NCBI GenBank assembly: GCA_036946415.1
Contig: JAQIJD010000001.1
Coordinates: 248,001 to 312,000 of the forward strand
Source: Sphingomonas_Q fennica_A
GTDB lineage: Bacteria; Pseudomonadota; Alphaproteobacteria; Sphingomonadales; Sphingomonadaceae
Length of the DNA: 64,000 nucleotides
Direction: 5' to 3'
Shown: positions 1 to 10,867 of the stretch, one piece after another
Numbering within the stretch: position 1 is the stretch's first letter
Layout of the letters: the number at the start of each line of letters is the position of its first letter
The notes under the pieces: generated by a model
The model's database searches: none
What the model saw: the letters and a program-made list of their open reading frames with translations, nothing else
What the model was told of the DNA's origin: nothing
Translations under genes and position numbers: made by a program

Positions 1-155
1 TCTATGCGGGGCGCGGCAAGGCGAAGTAACGGTTGCTGGCGCCGGTCGCAGGCCGACCCGCCGCGCGGTTCGGCGGCGAATCTGCGGTATCCGGCTATGC
101 GTAACGATCGCGCATGTCGCACCGCCCCGGCCGCGGCAATATGCGGGCAAAGGAA

Positions 156-186
156 AGGGCGGTCCCGGCATCCCGGAACCGCCCTT
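156..186 (-). terminator. Terminator hairpin after rplM-rpsI
   Basis: A GC-rich inverted repeat (AGGGCGGT paired with ACCGCCCT, plus an inner CCGG pairing) lies 20 bp beyond the rpsI stop. Read on the minus strand it is followed by a T-rich tract, as in a Rho-independent terminator. The rest of positions 1-206 holds no gene that I can support. Confidence 0.6.
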
Positions 187-206
187 CGCAGAACCCGGTG
201 AAGGGA

Positions 207-779
207 TCAGCGCTTCGAGAACTGGAAGCTGCGACGCGCCTTGGCGCGGCCATACTTCTTACGCTCCACCGCGCGGCTGTCGCGGGTGAGGAAGCCGGCG
301 GCCTTCACCGGCGAACGCAGCACCGGCTCATATTTGGTCAGCGCCTGGCTGATGCCGTGCTTGACCGCACCGGCCTGGCCCGAAAGGCCGCCGCCGTGCA
401 CGGTGCAGACCACGTCATACTGGCCCTGCCGCTCGGCCACGTCGAACGGCTGGTTGATGACGAGGCGCAGCGTCGGCCGCGCGAAATAGACTTCCTGATC
501 GCGACCGTTGATCGTGATCTTGCCCGAACCCGGCTTCAGCCAAACGCGGGCGACGGCATCCTTGCGGCGGCCGGTGGCGTAGGCACGGCCCTGCGCATCG
601 ATGATCTGCTCGCGCAGCGGGGTGAAGGGCGTCGCGGGCTCGGCCGGGGCGGCCGTGCCTTCGTCCACCGTATAGGCCGGGGCGGCGGCGGCATCGCCGG
701 TGGCAGGGGCGGGGGCCGCAGGCGCGGGCTGGTTGGTCAGCGACGCGAGATCGGCGAGGGACTGGCGATTGTCGGACAT
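207..779 (-). CDS. rpsI: 30S ribosomal protein S9
   Basis: This is small-subunit ribosomal protein S9, which contacts tRNA in the P site through its basic tail. The last 130 of 190 residues carry the S9 fold and end in the family signature KKYGRAKARRSFQFSKR, with the invariant C-terminal Lys-Arg. The first 60 residues are an Ala/Pro-rich extension; comparable extensions occur in other alphaproteobacterial S9 proteins. Its ATG shares one base with the rplM stop (TGATG), so translation is probably coupled. The order rplM-rpsI is the conserved operon. A hairpin terminator follows. Confidence 0.97.
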   Translation of the reverse strand: MSDNRQSLADLASLTNQPAPAAPAPATGDAAAAPAYTVDEGTAAPAEPATPFTPLREQIIDAQGRAYATGRRKDAVARVWLKPGSGKITINGRDQEVYFARPTLRLVINQPFDVAERQGQYDVVCTVHGGGLSGQAGAVKHGISQALTKYEPVLRSPVKAAGFLTRDSRAVERKKYGRAKARRSFQFSKR

Positions 780-1258
780 CAGGCGCCCACCTTGTTCTTG
801 CGGTTCAGCGCCGCGACATCGAGGACTTCGGGGTTCTGCGCGGCATGGTCGTGCTCGGCGCCCGAGAAGAGGCGCAGGTTGCGCATCTGCTGGCGGCCCA
901 GCGGCCCGCGCGGGATCATCCGCTCGACGGCCTTTTCGAGGACGCGCTCGGGAAAGCGGCTTTCGAGAACCTTGGCGGCGGTGATGCCCTTGATGCCGCC
1001 GGCATAGCCGGTGTGCTTGTAATACACCTTCTGCTGCGCCTTGCGGCCGGTGAAGCGCACCTTGTCCGCATTGATGACGATGACGTTGTCACCGCAATCG
1101 ATGTTGGGCGTGAAGCTCGGCTTGTGCTTGCCGCGCAGGATGTTGGCGATGAGCGTGGCGACGCGGCCGACGACCAGGCCGTCGGCATCGATCAGGTGCC
1201 ACTTCTTTTCCACCGTCGATGGCGTGGCCACCTTGGTGGTCTTCATGAGCGCTTTCAT
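779..1258 (-). CDS. rplM: 50S ribosomal protein L13
   Basis: This is large-subunit protein L13, an early assembly protein of the 50S subunit and the first gene of the rplM-rpsI operon. Recognisable segments are WHLIDADGLVVGRVAT near the N-terminus, the GDNVIVINADKVRFTG block and the MIPRGPLGRQQMRNLRL motif. An upstream in-frame codon would add 14 residues without family similarity. I chose the ATG at 1258 (MKALMKTTK, 159 residues); the ATG at 1246 (MKTTK) is also possible. No strong ribosome-binding site is visible for either. Confidence 0.96.
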   Translation of the reverse strand: MKALMKTTKVATPSTVEKKWHLIDADGLVVGRVATLIANILRGKHKPSFTPNIDCGDNVIVINADKVRFTGRKAQQKVYYKHTGYAGGIKGITAAKVLESRFPERVLEKAVERMIPRGPLGRQQMRNLRLFSGAEHDHAAQNPEVLDVAALNRKNKVGA

Positions 1259-1384
1259 GGGCGTTCGAGACCTATGTTCTATGAGCGAATCGCGCCGCAC
1301 CCGTCAGGCTGCGGCGTCGTGGCCGGGCAGATGCCGCGGGCCCTTCGAAAAGTCAACGAAACCGCCGCTTTCGCGAGTGGTAAC

Positions 1385-2434
1385 TCAATACCTCTTGGCG
1401 CGTGGCGCAAAACCGCCGCTGCCGTGGCCCAGCGCATGCGCCGCCGCCACGGCCGCCCCGAGCAGTAGCGTCGCCACCAGCTGATGCGCCACGGCAACGG
1501 GCAAGGCGACGACGGTGAGGAGCGTGGCGACGCCGAGCGCGATCTGGAGCGCGACGAGTGCCACGATCCCCGCCGCCGCCGCGGGCGCCGCCCGGCGCGC
1601 GCGCCACGCCAGCGCCGCCAGCGCCGCCGCCGCGGCCCAGGCGAACCAGCGATGGACGAACTGGACGACGATCGGATTGGACGAGAGGTTGGCGGCGAGA
1701 CCGGCGACCGGGTTCCACCCGCCCGCCGGGAACAGGCCGCCGCCCATCAGCGGCCATTCGTTGAACAGGAAGCCCGCATCCAGCCCGGCGGTGAAGGCGC
1801 CGAGTATGATCTGGATCGCCAGCACCGCCACCGCCGCCACCGCGCCCCGCGTGGGCCGCGCGGGCGGCCCGCCGGCGCGCAAGTCGAGCGCGGTCCAGAT
1901 CAGCCCGGAGAAGATGAACAGGGCCGCCAGCAGATGCGTGGCGAGGCGGAAATGGCTGACGTCGGGCCGGTCGATCAGCCCCGAGGCGACCATCCACCAG
2001 CCGATCGCCCCCTGCAATCCACCCAGCGCCAGCAGCGCCACCAGCCGCGGGCCGTAGCCGGCCGGGATCGCCCGCTTCCACCAGAACCACAGCAGGGGCA
2101 AGGCGAAGATCAGGCCGATGCTGCGCCCGATCAGCCGGTGCAGATATTCCCAGAAGAAGATGCGCTTGAACTCGGCGAGCGCCATGCCGCGGTTGACCTG
2201 GGCATATTCGGGCGTTGCCTTGTAGGCATCGAACTCGGCGGCCCATTGCGCATCGTTCAGCGGCGGCACCGTGCCCGAGATCGGCTCCCACCGCGTCATC
2301 GACAGGCCCGATTCGGTCAGCCGGGTGATGCCGCCGACCACGACCATCAGCAGGACGACCGCCGCGACCGCCAGCAGCCAGCGGGCGATCGCGCGGGGGG
2401 CGGGGCGGGGGCCGGCGGGGCGGGACAGCGACAT
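1385..2434 (-). CDS. ctaA: Heme A synthase, COX15/CtaA family
   Basis: This membrane enzyme oxidises the C8 methyl group of heme O to a formyl group, giving heme A for aa3-type cytochrome oxidase. The 349 residues form about eight transmembrane helices. The four expected heme-ligand histidines lie in EYLHRLIGR, SHFRLATHLL, QFVHRWF and VAHQLVATL. The N-terminal TRLTESGLSM motif and the FNEWPLMGG loop are typical of the alphaproteobacterial/mitochondrial COX15 type. It is transcribed away from the MerC-like gene, leaving a short divergent promoter region. Confidence 0.95.
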   Translation of the reverse strand: MSLSRPAGPRPAPRAIARWLLAVAAVVLLMVVVGGITRLTESGLSMTRWEPISGTVPPLNDAQWAAEFDAYKATPEYAQVNRGMALAEFKRIFFWEYLHRLIGRSIGLIFALPLLWFWWKRAIPAGYGPRLVALLALGGLQGAIGWWMVASGLIDRPDVSHFRLATHLLAALFIFSGLIWTALDLRAGGPPARPTRGAVAAVAVLAIQIILGAFTAGLDAGFLFNEWPLMGGGLFPAGGWNPVAGLAANLSSNPIVVQFVHRWFAWAAAAALAALAWRARRAAPAAAAGIVALVALQIALGVATLLTVVALPVAVAHQLVATLLLGAAVAAAHALGHGSGGFAPRAKRY

Positions 2435-2490
2435 GGGCCAGCGCTATGCGCCCGGCGGCGTGCGCGTTCAAGCAACCGGCCGGCCCTCCG

Positions 2491-2509
2491 AATGTTATGT
2501 TGTATCAAC
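2491..2509. promoter_or_regulatory. Zur/Fur-like operator upstream of MerC-like gene
   Basis: The AT-rich sequence AATGTTATGTTGTATCAAC stands out in very GC-rich surroundings and is an imperfect dyad (GTTAT/GTATCAAC). It resembles the GTTATANTATAAC core of Zur boxes. It ends 26 bp before the MerC-like start codon and 57 bp from the ctaA start. The assignment to Zur is inference from motif and position. Confidence 0.4.
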
Positions 2510-2535
2510 GGCAGCGATGCGCTAGGAGCCCTGGC

Positions 2536-2943
2536 ATGGATGGCGGGATCGAAAAGCGGGCGGGCGTCGCCGGGCGGTGGCTGGATCGGGCGGCGATCGC
2601 GCTGTCCGGCCTGTGCGTCGTCCATTGCGTGGCGACGGTGCTGCTGGCGGCGGCCTTCGCCACGATCGGCGGCGGCCTGCTGTTCGATCCGCATGTCCAC
2701 GAGATCGGCCTCGCCGTGGCGCTGCTGCTGGCCGCGCTGGGGCTGGGCGCGGGCATCCTCCGCCATGGCCGGCTGGCGCCGGTGCTGCTGGGCGGGGCGG
2801 GCCTTGCGCTGATGGCGGCGGGGCTGTTCGTGCCCCACGGGCCGGGCGAGGCGATCGTCTCGATCCTGGGCGTCACGCTGGTGGCGCTGGCGCATCACCT
2901 GAACGGGCGTGGCGCGCACCGCCGCCGCATCGCCGACGCATAG
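2536..2943 (+). CDS. MerC-domain membrane protein
   Basis: This is a small inner-membrane protein of 135 residues with four predicted helices. The first helix carries the MerC hallmark CVVHC (a Cys-x-x-His-Cys metal-binding motif). MerC proteins take mercuric ions into the cell in mer operons, but no mer gene is near. Chromosomal stand-alone homologues are more likely to be involved in general metal handling. The ATG at 2536 is chosen because AGGAG lies 7 bp upstream; a longer reading frame to 2446 lacks such a site and would overlap the operator. The Zur-like palindrome upstream suggests control by zinc. Confidence 0.85.
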   Translation: MDGGIEKRAGVAGRWLDRAAIALSGLCVVHCVATVLLAAAFATIGGGLLFDPHVHEIGLAVALLLAALGLGAGILRHGRLAPVLLGGAGLALMAAGLFVPHGPGEAIVSILGVTLVALAHHLNGRGAHRRRIADA

Positions 2944-3005
2944 CGTATCGAAAGACCCCGCGCGAAATGGTTCACGCCGGCCCGTCGATAGGCTAAACCC
3001 CGTCG

Positions 3006-4931
3006 ATGACTGACAGTCCGTCCACGCCGCTGCTCGACCGTATTCCCGATCCCGCAGCGCTTCGCACCCTCACCCATGCCGATCTGCCGCAGGTGGCGGA
3101 CGAATTGCGGCAGGAGATGATCTCTGCCGTCTCGGTGACGGGCGGGCACCTCGGCGCCGGGCTGGGCGTGGTCGAGCTGACGGTGGCGCTGCATTATGTG
3201 TTCGATACGCCGCGCGACGTGCTGATCTGGGACGTCGGCCATCAGGCCTACCCCCACAAGATCCTGACCGGCCGGCGCGACCGGATCCGCACGCTGCGCC
3301 AGAGCGGTGGCCTTTCCGGCTTCACCCGCCGTGCCGAGAGCGAATATGATCCGTTCGGCGCCGCCCATTCCTCGACCTCGATCTCGGCGGCGCTGGGCTT
3401 CGCGGTCGCCAACAAGCTGGCCGGCCAGCCGGGCAAGGCGATCGCGGTGATCGGCGACGGGGCGATGTCCGCCGGCATGGCTTATGAGGCGATGAACAAT
3501 GCCGAGGCCGCCGGCAACCGGCTGGTGGTGATCCTCAACGACAACGACATGTCGATCGCGCCGCCGGTGGGTGGCCTCTCCGCCTATCTCGCCCGCATCG
3601 TCTCCAGCCGCGAGTTCCTGGGCCTGCGCGATCTCGCCAAGCGCCTCGCCCGCAAGCTGCCCCGCCCGCTGGGGCAGGTGGCGCGCAAGACCGACGAATT
3701 CGCCCGCGGCATGGCGATGGGCGGCACGTTGTTCGAGGAACTGGGCTTCTATTACGTCGGCCCGGTCGACGGCCACAATCTCGACCAGCTTGTGCCGATC
3801 CTGGAAAATGTCCGCGATGCGGCGGAAGGGCCGATCCTCGTCCATGTCGTCACCAAGAAGGGCAAGGGCTATGCCCCGGCCGAGGCGGCGGCCGACAAAT
3901 ATCATGGCGTGCAGAAGTTCGACGTGGTTTCCGGCGTGCAGGCCAAGGGCGAGGCGGGGCCGCCGAGCTACACCAAGGTGTTCGCCGATGCGCTGATCGC
4001 GGAGGCGAAGCGCGACGAGACGATCTGCGCGATCACCGCGGCGATGCCCTCCGGCACCGGGCTGGACGCCTTCGGCAAGGCCTTCCCCAAGCGTACCTTC
4101 GATGTCGGCATCGCCGAGCAGCATGCCGTGACCTTCGCCGCCGGCCTCGCCGCGCAGGGGATGCGGCCGTTTTGCGCCATCTATTCCACCTTCCTCCAGC
4201 GCGCCTACGATCAGGTGGTGCATGACGTGGCGATCCAGAACCTGCCGGTCCGCTTCGGCATCGACCGCGCCGGGCTGGTGGGGGCGGACGGGGCGACGCA
4301 TGCCGGATCGTTCGACGTCACCTATCTGGCCACCCTCCCCAATTTCGTGGTGATGGCCGCCGCCGACGAGGCGGAGCTGACCCACATGGTCCACACCGCC
4401 GCCCTCCACGACACGGGGCCGATCGCGGTGCGCTATCCCCGCGGCAACGGCACCGGCGTCGCGATCCCGGCGATGCCCGAGCGGCTGGAGATCGGCCGCG
4501 GCCGGGTGGTGCGCGAGGGCAAGACGGTGGCGATCCTGTCGCTCGGCACGCGCCTGGCCGATGCGCTGAAGGCGGCCGAGCGGCTCGATGCGCAGGGCCT
4601 GTCGACCACCGTCGCCGACCTGCGCTTCGCCAAGCCGCTCGACGAGGCGCTGATCCGCCGCCTGCTGACGACGCACGAGGTGGCGATCACGGTGGAGGAA
4701 GGCGCTGTCGGCGGGTTCGGCGCGCATGTACTGACGTTGGCGAGCGACCAGGGGCTGATAGATGCCGGCCTGAAACTGCGCACGCTGCGCCTGCCCGATC
4801 TGTTCCAGGATCACGACAAGCCTGAGAAGCAATATGCCGAGGCGGGCGTCGATGCGGATGCGATCGTCGATGCGGTGCGCAGCGCGCTCCGGCGGAACGC
4901 GGTGGGGATCGCGGAGGGCGCGCGGGCCTGA
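3006..4931 (+). CDS. dxs: 1-deoxy-D-xylulose-5-phosphate synthase
   Basis: This thiamine-diphosphate enzyme condenses pyruvate and glyceraldehyde 3-phosphate to 1-deoxy-D-xylulose 5-phosphate, the first step of the MEP isoprenoid pathway; the product also feeds thiamine and pyridoxal synthesis. The 641 residues match the family length. The diphosphate-binding motif GDGAMSAGMAYEAMNNA and LNDNDMSI lie near residues 150-185. The transketolase-type pyrimidine domain (DVGIAEQHAVTFAAGLA, FLQRAYDQVVHDVA) and the C-terminal domain follow. It is monocistronic as far as can be seen, and a hairpin-rich repeat follows its stop. Confidence 0.97.
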   Translation: MTDSPSTPLLDRIPDPAALRTLTHADLPQVADELRQEMISAVSVTGGHLGAGLGVVELTVALHYVFDTPRDVLIWDVGHQAYPHKILTGRRDRIRTLRQSGGLSGFTRRAESEYDPFGAAHSSTSISAALGFAVANKLAGQPGKAIAVIGDGAMSAGMAYEAMNNAEAAGNRLVVILNDNDMSIAPPVGGLSAYLARIVSSREFLGLRDLAKRLARKLPRPLGQVARKTDEFARGMAMGGTLFEELGFYYVGPVDGHNLDQLVPILENVRDAAEGPILVHVVTKKGKGYAPAEAAADKYHGVQKFDVVSGVQAKGEAGPPSYTKVFADALIAEAKRDETICAITAAMPSGTGLDAFGKAFPKRTFDVGIAEQHAVTFAAGLAAQGMRPFCAIYSTFLQRAYDQVVHDVAIQNLPVRFGIDRAGLVGADGATHAGSFDVTYLATLPNFVVMAAADEAELTHMVHTAALHDTGPIAVRYPRGNGTGVAIPAMPERLEIGRGRVVREGKTVAILSLGTRLADALKAAERLDAQGLSTTVADLRFAKPLDEALIRRLLTTHEVAITVEEGAVGGFGAHVLTLASDQGLIDAGLKLRTLRLPDLFQDHDKPEKQYAEAGVDADAIVDAVRSALRRNAVGIAEGARA

Positions 4932-4969
4932 GGGGCGGGGCTGCGGTAATCCCCGGAACATGGTGGGGA

Positions 4970-5095
4970 GGACAGACCCCACCCCCGACCCCTCCCCTAA
5001 AGGGGAGGGGAGAGATATATACATCTCTCGGAAGAGTAGGGCGGTACGGAAAGCCCCTCCCCTTCAGGGGAGGGGTTGGGGTGGGGTTTGTCCTC
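4970..5095. repeat. REP-like inverted doublet (CCCCTCCCC family), copy 1
   Basis: Two arms of about 40 bp in inverted orientation (4970-5010 and 5054-5095) each contain their own hairpin, CCCCTCCCC...GGGGAGGGG. A less GC-rich spacer holds a small AGAGAT/ATCTCT hairpin. The outer ends GGACAGACCCCACCCC and its inverse GGGGTGGGGTTTGTCC correspond. The same arms recur at 46769-46896. This architecture resembles REP doublets. It fills most of the 221-bp gap between the convergent dxs and acnA genes. Confidence 0.85.
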
Positions 5096-5112
5096 CTGGC
5101 CGGGCGATGAGG

Positions 5113-5148
5113 GGAAGCCCCGCCCCGCCCCCAAGTGGCGGGGCTTCC
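5113..5148 (-). terminator. Hairpin after acnA
   Basis: A perfect 12-bp stem, GGAAGCCCCGCC paired with GGCGGGGCTTCC, lies 5 bp beyond the acnA stop. There is no long T tract, so it may act as a strong RNA 3'-end stabiliser or a weak terminator for either convergent gene. Confidence 0.5.
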
Positions 5149-5152
5149 TCCC

Positions 5153-7837
<2,685 letters not shown>

Positions 7838-7930
7838 AGGCGTTCCTTTGCTGCGATGCGGTGTGTTGCAGCAGCCCTTAGCAAGGGGGGGATTGCGGGG
7901 GAAGGGCGCTGCGGCCCGGACCGCGCCCGA

Positions 7931-8431
7931 TCAGGCCTTGGCCGGCGGCGGAACGCAGAATTCCTCGATCAACCGGCGCATCATCGCCTGCGTCTCCTCG
8001 GTCGTCTCGACCCAGATGCGGCGGCCGTCGCGCTGGTCGGCGGCGCGGCGGACGAGCGCCATGTCGTGCATCTTGTGGAGGTGGCGGAGCGCCGTCGTCG
8101 GCGGGCCGCCGCTGGCGATGCACAGGCTGCTGACGCAGACCGAGCGGCCTTCCTCGCTGGCGGCGAACAGATCGAGCAGCATGTTCCACGCCATGTCCGC
8201 CCCCAGCTTCTCGCCCAGGTAGATCGTCCGCTTGAGCGAGGATTTGTAGAAGCTGCGCGCGATCTCGGCATGCGTCAGCGCCGGCGGGGCGGGCGCTGCG
8301 GGCGGGTGGCCGCGACTGTCGACGATCGCCATCACCGTCGCGATCGCGTCGGCGGGCAGGCGAAGCCGCTCCAGCCGTTCCCGAATCTCGCCCATAACCT
8401 GTTCGGACTGGATGAATATATGCTGACCCAC
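7931..8431 (-). CDS. MarR-like winged-helix transcriptional regulator
   Basis: This is a probable DNA-binding regulator of about 166 residues. The C-terminal 100 residues look like a MarR-type winged helix, with an ALRHLHKMHD helix followed by a DGRRIWVETTEETQAMMRRLIEEF wing-to-helix segment. The N-terminal half is helical and not recognised. I chose the GTG at 8431 because AAAGG stands 6 bp upstream; the frame stays open to a TTG at 8479 and there is an ATG at 8395. A perfect 17-bp palindrome 64 bp upstream may be its own operator. The neighbour acnA is a possible target, but this is not shown. Confidence 0.75.
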   Translation of the reverse strand: MGQHIFIQSEQVMGEIRERLERLRLPADAIATVMAIVDSRGHPPAAPAPPALTHAEIARSFYKSSLKRTIYLGEKLGADMAWNMLLDLFAASEEGRSVCVSSLCIASGGPPTTALRHLHKMHDMALVRRAADQRDGRRIWVETTEETQAMMRRLIEEFCVPPPAKA

Positions 8432-8495
8432 GATCCACCTTTCGCGGACAAGATCGCGGGCAGCAACGCGTGAGGTCAAGGAATCTTAATGTGCG

Positions 8496-8512
8496 TGATC
8501 CATAATGGATCA
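8496..8512. promoter_or_regulatory. Perfect 17-bp palindrome, candidate operator
   Basis: TGATCCATAATGGATCA is a perfect 8-1-8 dyad in an AT-rich island upstream of the winged-helix regulator. Its size and symmetry fit a dimeric winged-helix repressor, so autoregulation is plausible. It also touches the T tract of the neighbouring terminator, so the two elements share a few bases. Confidence 0.5.
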
Positions 8513-8548
8513 AAAAATATCGGCAGCGCAATACTTTGCGCCGCCGAT
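8512..8548 (-). terminator. Rho-independent terminator of the amine oxidase-cytochrome c unit
   Basis: A 13-bp stem with one mismatch (ATCGGCAGCGCAA paired with TTGCGCCGCCGAT, four-base loop) lies 14 bp after the cytochrome c stop. On the minus strand it is followed by ATATTTTTT, a classical intrinsic terminator. Confidence 0.8.
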
Positions 8549-8561
8549 ACAAATGAGAAGG

Positions 8562-8981
8562 TCAGTGCGCACCGAGCGGACTGAGCTTGTCCGGCACCAT
8601 CGCGCCGCTGCGCCGCGCAGCGACCGCGGCAGGGGTGACGGGCGTCGCCGCATTGCCCCAGCTCGTCCGGATATAGGAGATGGCGGCGGCGATATGCGCG
8701 TCGTCCATTTCGTCCTTGAAGGTCGGCATGCCGCCGCGCCCTTCCAGCACCACGCCGATCGGCTGGGCGGCATCGCCGGTCACGAAGGCGTCGCCCGCCA
8801 GTGCCGGGAAGGCGCCGGGGATGCCCTTGCCGTCTTCCTGATGGCAGGCGGCGCAATTGGCCTCGTAGACGTCCTTGCCGGCCGGGGCGGCGGCGGGGGC
8901 GGCGGGTTGCGCGAAGGCCACGCCGGCGGCGGCGGCGAGCACGGCGGCGGTGGGCGGCAGGAACCGAATCGTCTTCATCAT
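8562..8981 (-). CDS. Exported class I cytochrome c, partner of amine oxidase 1
   Basis: This is a small periplasmic c-type cytochrome of about 139 residues. It has a Sec signal peptide (MMKTIRFLPP..., cleavage after AFA), one heme-binding motif CAACH and a downstream axial-ligand methionine candidate in GRGGMPTF. It starts 10 bp after the amine oxidase stop and is followed by a terminator, so the two form an operon. It probably accepts electrons from the reduced flavin of the amine oxidase, as CycN does for NicA2 in Pseudomonas; that role is inference from context. Two adjacent ATGs (8981, 8978) are possible starts. Confidence 0.88.
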   Translation of the reverse strand: MMKTIRFLPPTAAVLAAAAGVAFAQPAAPAAAPAGKDVYEANCAACHQEDGKGIPGAFPALAGDAFVTGDAAQPIGVVLEGRGGMPTFKDEMDDAHIAAAISYIRTSWGNAATPVTPAAVAARRSGAMVPDKLSPLGAH

Positions 8982-8991
8982 GTCCTTATCC

Positions 8992-10590
8992 TCAGGCGCG
9001 GCTTGCCATGGCATGAAGCGCTGCGATCTGCATCCAGGCGGATTCGATGCCGCCGGCCTGCCAGCCGCCGATGTGGCTGAGATGCTCGCCCGCCAGGAAG
9101 ATGCGCCCGTCGGGCTTCAGCAGCACCGGATAGTCGCGGGCGCGCGCTTCCTCGCTCCACACGCCCCAGCCGCCGAGATTATATTGCACGCGGTGCCAGC
9201 CGACCGAGAAGCTGCTCTCGTAGGCGGCCTGATATTCGGGGAAGATCTTCTGCCCCGCGGCCGTCGCCAGCCTGGCGCGATCGGCGGGCGAGAGCGCGCT
9301 GACCTTCGCCGCCTGCGCGCCGAAATTGTAATAGCCAAGGATCACGCCCTTCTGCCCCTGCCAGCCGGTCGACGGCAGCGACATGGTGTTGATGTTGGGA
9401 TCGTCGGTATAGACGTGGCCGCCGTAGATGCGGTGCTGCGTCTCCCAGAAGCGATCCTTCATCTGCAGGCCGATCTTGCCGACCGGCGCGTAGCTGATGC
9501 CGTTCATCGCCGTCTTCATCACCGGCGACAGGCCGTTGTCGATCGTCTTCAGGACGGAGAGCGGGATGGTGCAGATGCAATAGTCGCCGGCAACGGTGCG
9601 GCGCTGGCCGCGGCCGTCCACCACCTGCACCTCGACGCCCTTGGCCGTGTTGCGGATCTGTTCGACCACCGTCGAATAGCGGATGAGGTGGCCGACCTTC
9701 TTCGCGAAGCCCATCGGGATCATGTACATGCCGCCCTTGGGCTGGAACATGGTGCGCTGCTGTTCCCACCCGGCCACCGAGCGGAGCGTGCGCCAGCCGC
9801 CCGAATGGAGCACGTCCAGTAGCGAATGCGGCTTGGAGGGCGTGCCCGCCTGGAGGCCGGCGCCCGGCTCCTCGATCCAGCCGCGGCCCTCGCTGGTGGT
9901 ATAGGTCAGGTCTTTCTTGTTCAGATAGCCCTCGTCGACCAGATAGGCGATGAACTGCTCGCGATCGGCGGCATTCATCGGCGTATCGAGCTTGTTGCCC
10001 TGCACCGCCTTGGCCAGCATCTCGTCGGCATAGCCGCGCATGTCGGCGGCGATCTCCATCTTGCGGATCGCCTTGCCGGCGAGCGGGCCGCTGCCCTTCT
10101 CGAAATAGATGTAGCTGTTGTCGTTGTCGTTGTTGAACAGTTCCAGCTCGACGCCGAATTCGCGCGTGTAATGCAGCGTGCTGTCGTGGTGGAACGGGAT
10201 CCGCCACGGGCCGTGATTGATGTAGAGGCCGTCATCGAAGGTGCAGACCTGGCGTTCGCCGCCCAGCTCGGTCAGCTCGAAGCCCTTGCGCGCCGTCTGC
10301 GCGCGGCCGCCGGCGAAGGACCGCGCCTCGATCACCTCGACGGTATAGCCGGCCCTGGTGAGTTCGTAGGCCGAGGTCAGCCCGGCGACGCCCGCGCCGA
10401 GGATCACCACGCGCTTGCCCTTGCCGCCGCCCTGCAACGGCGGCGGCGCCGCCATCGCCGAGGCGATGCCCATGCCGAACGCATCCATGCCGGCCATCAC
10501 CAGCGCCGAACCGCCGATGGCGCCCAGCCGGTTGATGAACCGGCGCCGCGTCATACCCCCCGAAAGGCCCTGCATCATCTCGTCGTTCAC
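8992..10590 (-). CDS. Tat-exported flavin monoamine oxidase family protein 1
   Basis: This FAD-dependent enzyme of 532 residues would oxidise an amine to an imine. The N-terminus TRRRFINRLG followed by a hydrophobic stretch is a twin-arginine signal. The dinucleotide-binding motif VVILGAGVAGLTSAYEL lies near residues 60-80, then GGRAQT. The C-terminal FAD-binding block is FLAGEHLSHIGGWQAGGIESA. The start is GTG at 10590, with an AGGGGGG tract 9 bp upstream. It is clearly related to, but more diverged than, the pair at 31551-35253. The substrate cannot be read from sequence. It lies upstream of its cytochrome c and downstream of the receptor/amidohydrolase genes on the same strand. Confidence 0.9.
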   Translation of the reverse strand: MNDEMMQGLSGGMTRRRFINRLGAIGGSALVMAGMDAFGMGIASAMAAPPPLQGGGKGKRVVILGAGVAGLTSAYELTRAGYTVEVIEARSFAGGRAQTARKGFELTELGGERQVCTFDDGLYINHGPWRIPFHHDSTLHYTREFGVELELFNNDNDNSYIYFEKGSGPLAGKAIRKMEIAADMRGYADEMLAKAVQGNKLDTPMNAADREQFIAYLVDEGYLNKKDLTYTTSEGRGWIEEPGAGLQAGTPSKPHSLLDVLHSGGWRTLRSVAGWEQQRTMFQPKGGMYMIPMGFAKKVGHLIRYSTVVEQIRNTAKGVEVQVVDGRGQRRTVAGDYCICTIPLSVLKTIDNGLSPVMKTAMNGISYAPVGKIGLQMKDRFWETQHRIYGGHVYTDDPNINTMSLPSTGWQGQKGVILGYYNFGAQAAKVSALSPADRARLATAAGQKIFPEYQAAYESSFSVGWHRVQYNLGGWGVWSEEARARDYPVLLKPDGRIFLAGEHLSHIGGWQAGGIESAWMQIAALHAMASRA

Positions 10591-10867
10591 GCGCTCTAAC
10601 CCCCCTCGGATCGATCACATGGCCGGCTGCCTCCGAAACGGCAGCGCGGCTGCCCGATTGCTGGCATGACGCGCCCGTTTCGCACCGGAAACATTGCTGC
10701 ATCGTGACTCAGCATCAGGACTGCGGCACGAATGCGCATCTTTGCGCGACGCAGCAAGTCAAAACTATCGATTTCCGGCACCTGCCTGCAATGCGGGCAG
10801 GATGATCCATTCTGGTTGCGGGTGGTGCGCGATGCTGCCTTTGCCGGCGGCATCGCGCGAGCCCCCG
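10591..10867. other. Intergenic region upstream of amine oxidase 1
   Basis: I see no credible gene in these 277 bp. The region must hold the ribosome-binding site and, if the amine oxidase is independently transcribed, its promoter. No clear operator or terminator is visible, so read-through from the amidohydrolase gene is possible. Confidence 0.5.

Noticed and set aside
3..29. Open frame ending in TAA at the left edge (tail YAGRGKAK)
   Set aside because: It could be the C-terminus of a plus-strand gene, but nine codons give no family evidence.
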